Source of the DNA: an uncultured beta proteobacterium
Lineage (GTDB): Bacteria > Pseudomonadota > Gammaproteobacteria > Burkholderiales > Burkholderiaceae_C
Length of the DNA stretch: 32,912 nt
NCBI GenBank assembly: GCA_903906695.1
Contig: CAIVLG010000147.1
Location: 1 to 32,912, forward strand
Direction: 5' to 3'
The position numbers and the translations under genes were made by a program. This document shows positions 1 through 5,364 of this stretch, in pieces; the stretch's first letter is position 1; every line of letters begins with the position of its first letter. The notes under the pieces were generated by a model, which did not search any database, was not told where the DNA came from, and was given only the letters and a program-made list of their open reading frames with translations.

Positions 1-99
1 TACCGCTACTACCTCACGCGCTTGGGCCGCAGCGCCATCGCTGCCGCTGGCTCTTTGACCCGCTTCAACATAGTTCCAGCCATGGCTGCAACACTTTGA
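1..99 (+). CDS. 3' end of an unidentified gene (partial)
   Basis: Frame 1 is open from the window edge to a TGA at 97-99 and reads YRYYLTRLGRSAIAAAGSL, then a short tail ending MAATL. The pattern 'YxLTRLGR' followed by a helical stretch resembles the wing and last helix of a winged-helix DNA-binding domain, as found at the end of some regulators and transposon-related proteins. That is a resemblance only. The rest of the gene lies outside the window, so function cannot be assigned. It runs towards the minus-strand gene that ends at 182, so the two are convergent. Confidence 0.4.
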   Translation, partial: YRYYLTRLGRSAIAAAGSLTRFNIVPAMAATL

Positions 100-181
100 A
101 GTCTTCTCAGAAAATGCGAAGACATAACTTGTTAGAGACTAGAACCATCTCCATCGCGGAGCACACCCGCTACTATCCCTA

Positions 182-1225
182 CTATTCTTCGTCTTCGGCG
201 TCATCTTCACTCTTCACCACAGGAGGAGGCATCCTGTTAACACCAGCAATAGCCATTGCAATAAAAACCACATAGGCGTAGATCGCTACTGCAAGCACCC
301 CAAAGATCACCACATATGGAAATATTACTGCTATACAAGCCCATATAAGAATCCTTGCGGCACGACGAATAATCACCGCTGATTCCTGTGACCACTTTGG
401 CCCCCACCACTTCGTCGTGCATTCGTCCGGTGTTCTGACTATCCAGCCAATAGCCTTTTGAACTCGAATATCAATATCCTTAAGTAGATTTTTCCCCTTT
501 GGCAGCAAGGTCTTGCAAAAGGGAACTTCCACACCATCATGCCACCACTCTTTTTTGCCGCTCACCCATTCAACGGCTGGGCCATCTTCACGGTGCTTCT
601 TGCCGTGTCGATACCAGAATTTGCTACCATCTGCCTGTTCAAGAGCAGGGCCATCCTCGCGGTGTTGCCTGCCATTCAAGTACCACTCTTTGTAACCGTC
701 AATATCCTCTATCGCTGGCCCCCTTACGCGGTGTCTCTTGCCGTTAAGATACCACGCCCTGTACCCGTCAATCTTCACAACGGCGGGGCCATTCTCTCGG
801 TGTAATTTACCGTCAATCCACCATTCGCAATTGCCATCAGAGAATTCCTTTGCGGGCCCGTCTTCACGATGGAATTTACCATTGAGACGCCAAAGCCTGT
901 CACCATTTGCATATTCAGTGGGTCCGGGTTTACTTTCGTGGCTTGCTATTGGCTCGGCACTAACCTCAGTATCAAAAAATCGAGGTGCCGGATCAAAGAA
1001 ATGACCCTCTGATGTTGGTGTGCGTGTTACCAACCGGGCCGGGGTGGATTTCACTGACGGTGTCAAGGTCATTGCCTGCTGCTGATCTTGACTTTGAGCC
1101 TGCGCGTCCACGAAATTCTCAATCAGTGTGCTGAGCGTAGCGTCAGGCTCAGGTCTGGACGAAGGCTGGGACTGTTTGGTCTGTGGGAACCAAGTTTGCT
1201 GCTCTACATCTTCTTTTGCTTCCAT
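182..1225 (-). CDS. Membrane-anchored protein with 23-residue MORN-like repeats
   Basis: This 347-residue protein starts at an ATG 41 bp downstream of the SelO-like gene. Residues 1-107 are polar and Gln/Ser/Thr/Pro-rich. Residues 108-231 hold five full repeats and one partial repeat of about 23 residues, with consensus G-x3-W-[YW]-x2-G-[KR]-x-H-R-x2-G-P-A. These resemble the MORN-repeat-variant units found in phage and accessory proteins. A strongly hydrophobic stretch at about 290-328 gives one or two membrane segments, followed by an acidic tail (DDAEDEE). The repeats should therefore lie on one side of the membrane, tethered near the C terminus. It is the last gene of the minus-strand run that includes the radical SAM genes. 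Function is unknown; binding or scaffolding is a guess. Confidence 0.7.
   Translation of the reverse strand: MEAKEDVEQQTWFPQTKQSQPSSRPEPDATLSTLIENFVDAQAQSQDQQQAMTLTPSVKSTPARLVTRTPTSEGHFFDPAPRFFDTEVSAEPIASHESKPGPTEYANGDRLWRLNGKFHREDGPAKEFSDGNCEWWIDGKLHRENGPAVVKIDGYRAWYLNGKRHRVRGPAIEDIDGYKEWYLNGRQHREDGPALEQADGSKFWYRHGKKHREDGPAVEWVSGKKEWWHDGVEVPFCKTLLPKGKNLLKDIDIRVQKAIGWIVRTPDECTTKWWGPKWSQESAVIIRRAARILIWACIAVIFPYVVIFGVLAVAIYAYVVFIAMAIAGVNRMPPPVVKSEDDAEDEE
533..904 (-). repeat. Coding tandem repeats, about 69 bp period
   Basis: The segment encodes residues 108-231 of the membrane-anchored protein. The block H-R-E-D-G-P-A or a close variant recurs about every 23 codons. The DNA copies have diverged while the protein pattern (W, G-K, H-R, G-P-A) is kept. 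This points to selection on protein structure rather than recent duplication. Confidence 0.75.
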
Positions 1226-1266
1226 TTCAAGTCTTTGGTTGAGGTTGGCGCAATCTTCAAAGCGGC

Positions 1267-2163
1267 TCAGTCTTCTGTCGGCAAGATGGCTTCGCGCTGC
1301 GGATACTGGGAATGCAAGATTTCGCGCGCCATTTCAAAAATCTCAAGAAGGGTGATGCTGGTTCCGAGCAGTGCAGCGAGTTGAATGCTGATTTCGCCAA
1401 TGTAGATTACTTCCTTTTGTTGCCGTGGCGCGAGCATGGTTGTGGGATCCGTGCCGTCGGGCAAGACGATTCCCGGCACCGAGAACCATTCAAAATCAAT
1501 CGGCTCGGCAGCCAAAGTGACGTTGTCCCAAGTGAGCGAATCGTTGACGCAATCCAGCGCGTGATATTTGAGCACCGTGTTCGTCAGTTGCACGGCGAAG
1601 TCGCGCACAAATCCATCAGGTTCCTTTGACCAACCACACATCGCTGCGGTTTCCGCAATTGCGTCGATGCGTTTGGCATCGTTGAAATACGCAAGGTCTG
1701 CAACCCGGTACGGAACCATCGTCTGCGTGTATTGCTGCACCGCAAATAGGGGCGTGCCATCTCTGAACGCAAGTGTCTTGCAACCGCTGATGTGCTCAAT
1801 CAACGATTCCGTTAGTCCAACGTAACCTGCCACACGTGCGGTACGCAACCCATGACTTGCGAGCCAATCGGATACCTTGAGTTCACGCTCGGCATCGCGC
1901 TTGTCAAACAAGCCAAAATAGAGCTGGTCGTCCTTGGGGGACTGCAAAAAATAGGGTGGGCCAAAACTCCAACCGACACCTTTGATGGACCAGGTTTGAC
2001 CATCGTCCAGTGTGGCAAAGCAAGAGCGGCCATGAATGGGGGTTGTCGACTGGCCCGTGAACTGCGAGCCGTCAGACGGCTGGTGAATTGCGGCCGGGAA
2101 AAATAGCCAATCCGGGCATGAGGCCGGGGTAGGAGTGCCGCGTGCAACGGCGATGAACTGCAC
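1267..2163 (-). CDS. Short SelO (YdiU)-like kinase-fold protein, putative AMP-transferase
   Basis: The chosen start is a GTG two bases after the preceding stop codon, giving 298 residues; a longer reading would overlap the P-loop gene. Several motifs match my memory of the SelO/YdiU family: K61-G-V-G (SelO 'QLKGAG' lysine), R93-E94 in a helix followed by HGLRTARV (SelO 'REYL...LGVPTTRA'), and W-D213-N214 with D223-F-E. The nine-residue step from N214 to D223 equals the SelO metal-binding Asn-Asp spacing as I recall it. SelO proteins are pseudokinases that transfer AMP from ATP to protein hydroxyl groups. This protein is far shorter than SelO (about 480 residues) and has an insertion between the Lys and Glu motifs. 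Family membership is a fairly firm inference; AMP transfer, and a link to the upstream peptide, are hypotheses. Confidence 0.6.
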   Translation of the reverse strand: MQFIAVARGTPTPASCPDWLFFPAAIHQPSDGSQFTGQSTTPIHGRSCFATLDDGQTWSIKGVGWSFGPPYFLQSPKDDQLYFGLFDKRDAERELKVSDWLASHGLRTARVAGYVGLTESLIEHISGCKTLAFRDGTPLFAVQQYTQTMVPYRVADLAYFNDAKRIDAIAETAAMCGWSKEPDGFVRDFAVQLTNTVLKYHALDCVNDSLTWDNVTLAAEPIDFEWFSVPGIVLPDGTDPTTMLAPRQQKEVIYIGEISIQLAALLGTSITLLEIFEMAREILHSQYPQREAILPTED

Positions 2164-2165
2164 GA

Positions 2166-2636
2166 TTACAGCCAGCCAAAGGCTGCACGCACTTGAGCTG
2201 CTACCACGTTGGATGGCACGCTTGTGCTGTTGGGCACTTCGATATACGGCAGGCCGGAGTTTTTCAGCCAGTCTCGGGCTTTTTCCCCGAGTGAAGCGAT
2301 GCCTTTGATCGTCCAGCCATCGTTGAGGAGTGCCTGCACATAGCACTCAGCAGCGGGTTGTCCACTGTCAGGATCGTATCTCAAGGGCACCAATGCGTTG
2401 CGCATGCTCTTGAATTGCCCCTTCCAGTGTGAATCGTTCAAATCCCGGAGCAATTCTTCTGGGGAAACAGCTTTCTTTTCCTGCACCGCACTGATAAATG
2501 CCCGCATATGCAAAACCATACCCGTTATGCTTTGCACTTCGACTTCAGTAGCTGGGTTATCAACGCCCAACAAGCATCGCACTATGCTGGATTTTCGTGT
2601 TTCGGTATTGCCAACCAATAACCAAATTGATTTCAT
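2166..2636 (-). CDS. Small protein with degenerate P-loop
   Basis: This 156-residue protein begins at an ATG preceded by GGGA at suitable spacing; an in-frame TTG lies eight codons upstream. The N terminus reads MKSIWLLVGNTETRKSS. A beta-strand runs into G-N-T-E-T-R-K-S, which fits the Walker A motif except that Arg replaces the last glycine. The following IVRCLLGV resembles the helix after a P-loop. No convincing Walker B is visible. The tail ends AFGWL. It is separated from the SelO-like gene by only two bases, so the two are probably translationally coupled and act together. I do not recognise a characterised family. Nucleotide binding is plausible but not shown. Confidence 0.6.
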   Translation of the reverse strand: MKSIWLLVGNTETRKSSIVRCLLGVDNPATEVEVQSITGMVLHMRAFISAVQEKKAVSPEELLRDLNDSHWKGQFKSMRNALVPLRYDPDSGQPAAECYVQALLNDGWTIKGIASLGEKARDWLKNSGLPYIEVPNSTSVPSNVVAAQVRAAFGWL

Positions 2637-2697
2637 GATCTGTTCCCGTGTGCTGAACAATGGCGCAAAGAAAATCTGAACACCTGCCAGTCCGTGA

Positions 2698-2850
2698 TCA
2701 AGTCAAACGGGCAAACAATGCTCTGTAGCCGGGGTTTCTTTCGGCTGCCATTTGCATGGCTGCATATTCGCTATGAGCGTAAAGGTGAATGCCAATAGTT
2801 GTGCCACTGTTGTTGCGCAATTCAACGTAGTAGTTTTTTGGATTTGCCAT
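2698..2850 (-). CDS. 50-residue hypothetical protein
   Basis: The ATG at 2850-2848 opens a 50-codon frame ending in TGA at 2698-2700, with GGAG nine bases upstream. The product begins MANPKNYYVELRNNSGTT and continues with an amphipathic helix around 'SEYAAMQMAAERNPGYRA'. It looks like one beta-hairpin plus a helix, with no cysteine and no signal peptide. It lies between the zinc-ribbon and P-loop genes in the same orientation, 42 and 61 bp from them. The good ribosome-binding site and protein-like composition support a real gene. Function is unknown. Confidence 0.6.
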   Translation of the reverse strand: MANPKNYYVELRNNSGTTIGIHLYAHSEYAAMQMAAERNPGYRALFARLT

Positions 2851-2892
2851 TTCAGTGATCTCCAAAGTTACAAGTCAATGAGCCGAAGAAAA

Positions 2893-3108
2893 TCAGTTCG
2901 GTGGTATGTGCACAAGCGGACACACAGGCGGTTGATCCAAGCGTCTTTCGTGATGTCGGAAGTAGGCAGCGCGGTTTCCGCCTGACTGCCGGACACTAAC
3001 TGCCCTATTGCATTCAGGACACCTGAAGTCAAGATTTGGATTGCCGACGCTTAAGGCTACTGCAGGGTCGGCATCTATTTCTTGCCCGTTGAGCGTTGCT
3101 GTTTTCAA
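2893..3108 (-). CDS. Small CoiA-like zinc-ribbon protein
   Basis: A 71-residue frame begins at a TTG with GGAAGA upstream and reads MKTATLNGQEIDADPAVAL. It continues with F-R-C-P-E-C-N-R-A-V, then G-G-N-R-A-A-Y-F-R-H-H. A CxxC followed about 17-20 residues later by an aromatic and histidines is the layout of the zinc ribbon at the start of CoiA-type competence and nuclease-like proteins. The nuclease domain itself is absent, so this is a stand-alone ribbon. It may bind nucleic acid. It is co-oriented with its neighbours but separated from the peptide gene by an 82-bp gap holding a hairpin. Confidence 0.55.
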   Translation of the reverse strand: MKTATLNGQEIDADPAVALSVGNPNLDFRCPECNRAVSVRQSGGNRAAYFRHHERRLDQPPVCPLVHIPPN

Positions 3109-3133
3109 GATGATTCTTCCAATAATGGAGACA

Positions 3134-3161
3134 GCCGAGCACCTTCGAAAATGCGCTCGGC
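3134..3161 (-). promoter_or_regulatory. Hairpin after the precursor-peptide gene
   Basis: A perfect 7-bp stem pairs 3134-3140 with 3155-3161 (GCCGAGC/GCTCGGC); a G-U and a C-G pair can lengthen it to nine. The loop is A/T-rich. No U-tract follows on the minus strand, so it is not a classic terminator. It sits between the peptide gene and the next gene, where it could stabilise the upstream message or give partial termination, so that peptide is made in excess of downstream proteins. Confidence 0.35.
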
Positions 3162-3190
3162 ATTAGCCGAATGATTACGGCGCACGAGCA

Positions 3191-3331
3191 TCAACCGTTC
3201 TTATCACGAATGCCGCAGCTGCTTGTACCAGTCTTGCCGCAGCCTGCCATAGTAGGCGCGCCGATTTTGGCAGTGGCTGTGAAGCCAAGTTTCGTTTGAG
3301 TCGGCTGACCCACTTGTGTTTTCGTTTCCAT
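3191..3331 (-). CDS. Putative RiPP precursor peptide with two cysteines
   Basis: This 46-residue frame starts at an ATG with a strong ribosome-binding site (AGGAG, seven bases upstream). A longer reading in the same frame overlaps the maturase gene and is unlikely. The peptide starts METKTQVGQPTQTKLGFTAT and ends CGKTGTSSCGIRDKNG, with Cys31 and Cys39. The Thr/Gln-rich N-terminal half would be the leader; the Gly/Ser/Thr/Cys C-terminal part would be the core. It lies 43 bp downstream of a radical SAM/SPASM gene that follows a PqqD-like gene, the usual arrangement for radical-SAM-modified peptides. Thioether links from Cys31 and Cys39, or other C-H activation on the core, are plausible. I do not recognise the peptide family. 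Confidence 0.65.
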   Translation of the reverse strand: METKTQVGQPTQTKLGFTATAKIGAPTMAGCGKTGTSSCGIRDKNG

Positions 3332-3374
3332 TTTCTCTCTCCTGAAATGAACAAAATAGCCTTGCGGCCGGGGT

Positions 3375-4721
3375 TTACGGCGATGTCTTGCGGACATCCA
3401 ACTTGCGGTCCCCGATTGCGCGGGGGTCGAAAGTAACCGTCTGGGTGGAATGCTTCGCTGGTCTGGGTTCCAGGCGTGTGCCAAAGTCTGGCGGCACCCC
3501 GAATTTTTCAAGAATGGTTTCACGGGTTTCGCCCGCTTCCAGAAGCTTTGCCGCCGTCATGCGCGCGGCGGCAAAGCGGCACTGGACATCGGACGGTGCC
3601 AGCGGATCAGTGGTTTCAACAAACCCCATACCCGGGCACTTGGTGCACCACTCACAGTGATCATGTTTGCCGCATTCAGGGTAGTCACTGAGATGGATAC
3701 CTTGAAAGCGACTCAGTCGAGTTGCCGGTTGATCAGCGCGAATCCCGTACTTTGAACCTCGCCACAGGTCCGAGAGTAACTCCTCACCAACGTTGCCGAC
3801 CACGATGGGAAGGGCTACGCAGGTGTAGACATCACCCTCGGGATTAACAGCCAGGGTGCTTCGGCCTGCGCCGCATACCGGCTCATCTTTGGGCCAGGAA
3901 ATACGGCCAAAGTTGTTGTCAGCGTCTCCAACAAAAGTGGATGAGCCTTTGGTTACAGCCAACGCGACCAGTTCAGCGTGCGATTGAATGTTGAGTTGCA
4001 TGGGCTCCCGCGCACCGTCGTTGCCCGCAGTCATCTGGATGTCCATCTGAAAATTGGCGTCAACGTCTCGCGCCAGTTGTTCCAGTGCCTGCCAGCCCTG
4101 CACGGCCTGGTCCATGACGGCGGCTTTGAGGGATGTGCGGACACCCAGTGCCCGGAGTTTTTTCAGGGCGGCAACGCTGCGCTGATGGGAGCGTGGCACC
4201 TTGGTGATGGCATCGTGGATGGCGGGGTTGGCGCTGTAGATGCTGATGCCGACCTGAGTAGGCCAGCAACTGGCGAGTCGAATCAGTGCCTCGTCGTCAA
4301 ACAAAAGGCCGTTAGTGTAAATGGTGAGTTGCATTCGCTTCTTGCGAATGTGCTCGACGATCTCGAAGAAGTCTTTGCGGACCAGCACCTCACCACCGCT
4401 CAGGCACACTTTGAAGACGCCTGCCGTATAGGCGTCATCAATCATGCGCAGGGCTTCTGCGGTGGTCAGTTCGGCGGTGTCGCGTTTGGGTTTTTGTTGC
4501 TCACTGTGGGCTGCGCCGGGGTTGAAGCAGTGGACGCATCGCTCGTTGCAGCGGTAGGTCATTTCCCAAAAAAGCGACCACAGGCAGCCTTGTGCCAGTA
4601 CCCAGTCCTGGAACTCTGCTTCGATCTCTTGGTGGCTGGGGCCGGCCTCAAAAGGCTGCACAGGCAGCCCTGCAAGCGCCGTAGGTTTAGTTACTTGAAG
4701 CTCGGGGGGGGGGGCTGACAA
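3375..4721 (-). CDS. Radical SAM/SPASM peptide maturase
   Basis: The 448-residue reading contains the radical SAM cluster motif C58-x3-C62-x2-C65 (TYRCNERCVHC), the GGE motif (LSGGEVL, about 108-113), and a C-terminal SPASM-like region with C283, C301, C350, C356, C359, C362 and C381 for auxiliary iron-sulfur clusters. Such enzymes modify ribosomal peptides, often forming thioether or carbon-carbon links. There is no ATG before the cluster motif. The only early start is a TTG inside the preceding gene, immediately before the C11 tract. With one C fewer, this frame would continue directly from the PqqD-like gene. A fused PqqD-radical SAM protein of 540 residues is therefore a real alternative. 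A tail of about 40 residues after the last helix is rich in Pro/Arg. Its likely substrate is the 46-residue peptide just downstream. Confidence 0.9.
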   Translation of the reverse strand: MSAPPPELQVTKPTALAGLPVQPFEAGPSHQEIEAEFQDWVLAQGCLWSLFWEMTYRCNERCVHCFNPGAAHSEQQKPKRDTAELTTAEALRMIDDAYTAGVFKVCLSGGEVLVRKDFFEIVEHIRKKRMQLTIYTNGLLFDDEALIRLASCWPTQVGISIYSANPAIHDAITKVPRSHQRSVAALKKLRALGVRTSLKAAVMDQAVQGWQALEQLARDVDANFQMDIQMTAGNDGAREPMQLNIQSHAELVALAVTKGSSTFVGDADNNFGRISWPKDEPVCGAGRSTLAVNPEGDVYTCVALPIVVGNVGEELLSDLWRGSKYGIRADQPATRLSRFQGIHLSDYPECGKHDHCEWCTKCPGMGFVETTDPLAPSDVQCRFAAARMTAAKLLEAGETRETILEKFGVPPDFGTRLEPRPAKHSTQTVTFDPRAIGDRKLDVRKTSP

Positions 4722-4998
4722 GCAAGCTGCTTGCGAGTGTGATAAGGCCTCTTTCGACCAGGGAAGCGACGAAACCTTCCAGATCGTCAGCTACACCAAA
4801 TTCAAAAGCCCGTTCAGCAAGCGACTCCGATGTAGCGCCTTCCTCGATGTGTGACCATAGGCGCGCAGATTCATCATCGAGCGTGTAAAAATCGCTCGTC
4901 CGCTCGTTTATTACGACGCTACGAACGGCAGACTCACCAACGTAGGTTCTGGACGATATCCATGCTGGTATTGAGTAACCTGTCGATAACGGCATCAT
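4687..4998 (-). CDS. PqqD-like RiPP recognition element protein
   Basis: The 103-residue protein starts at tandem ATG codons at 4998. Its core, 'SVVINERTSDFYTLDDESARLWSHIEEG' (in part), then 'FVASLVERGLI', matches the PqqD winged-helix pattern: a beta-strand pair followed by helices ending in LxxxGLI. PqqD domains bind leader peptides and present them to the radical SAM enzyme. The last residues (VSPPPRASSN) lie at and beyond the C11 tract, where the frame overlaps the start of the radical SAM gene by 35 bases. These residues look like an out-of-frame tail rather than part of the domain, which supports a split or switchable fusion. Confidence 0.85.
   Translation of the reverse strand: MMPLSTGYSIPAWISSRTYVGESAVRSVVINERTSDFYTLDDESARLWSHIEEGATSESLAERAFEFGVADDLEGFVASLVERGLITLASSLLVSPPPRASSN
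4704..4714. repeat. G11/C11 homopolymer at the pqqD-radical SAM junction
   Basis: Eleven consecutive G on the plus strand (C on the coding strand) occupy the last codons of the PqqD-like frame and codons 3-6 of the radical SAM frame. I saw no other G or C run of this length in the window. Deleting one base puts both genes in one frame (SPPPELQVTK...). Such tracts are prone to slippage during replication and transcription and to sequencing error. Confidence 0.9.
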
Positions 4999-5289
4999 TA
5001 GTAACTTTTCAAATGCTTATCTATTTCCATTTTATGCCGCAATTCCCCAAAATCGGTGCAGGGAGAGGGATATTTTTTTGCAAACTCCGACCGTGGCATT
5101 GCAGCACGGTCGGTGCAGACAGCGCGCCACGTCTCCGCTCTGCGCTTTGCGGGTGCTCCCACCATGCCCTCAGCAACACTAAAGCACCAGCATCCGCCAT
5201 AACCCAAAATTCCCGCGTCCCAAGCACCCAAGTAGCCACCACCGAAAAAGTGCTTGCGGAGAATGGATACTGATAGGCTCTTCAATCAC
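4999..5289. other. Leader region upstream of the RiPP operon; no confident gene
   Basis: About 290 bp separate the pqqD-like start from the terminator-like hairpin at 5290-5333. A minus-strand frame of 95 codons (5285-4998) ends in TAATG, overlapping the pqqD-like ATG, and a second overlapping frame exists. Neither resembles a protein I know, and both are rich in Gly, Trp and Arg, as chance frames in such DNA often are. A perfect 9-bp inverted repeat (5087-5095 with 5105-5113, CCGACCGTG/CACGGTCGG) lies inside. On the minus strand it is followed by an A-run, not a T-run, so it is not a terminator. Promoter and regulatory sites of the operon are expected here, but I find no clear -35/-10 pair. 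Confidence 0.4.
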
Positions 5290-5333
5290 ATCGGGAAAAA
5301 CATCGGCCCGTGGAACAGCCCTCGATCCACGGG
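5290..5333 (-). terminator. Intrinsic terminator-like hairpin
   Basis: On the minus strand a perfect 8-bp stem (CCCGTGGA/TCCACGGG, 5326-5333 with 5307-5314) with an 11-base loop is followed by CCGATG and TTTTT. It lies about 30 bp past the stop codon of the tandem exonuclease-like gene, which fits the end of the 7866-5365 operon. It also insulates the RiPP genes downstream. Confidence 0.6.
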
Positions 5334-5364
5334 GAAACCCTCGACTTGCGCCCTGCCTGGCAGT

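Noticed and set aside
104..126. Terminator after the membrane-repeat gene
   Set aside because: Only a 6-bp stem (GTCTTC/GAAGAC) without a T-tract is present, too weak to support.
3191..3523. 110-codon reading of the precursor gene
   Set aside because: Its first 64 codons overlap the maturase gene in another frame; the internal ATG with AGGAG upstream starts the peptide.
4060..4718. Long plus-strand frame antisense to the radical SAM gene
   Set aside because: The opposite strand carries complete radical SAM and SPASM motifs; the plus frame has no known features.
5087..5113. Intrinsic terminator
   Set aside because: On either strand the hairpin is not followed by a T-run: plus-strand T's lie before it, and minus-strand A's lie after it.
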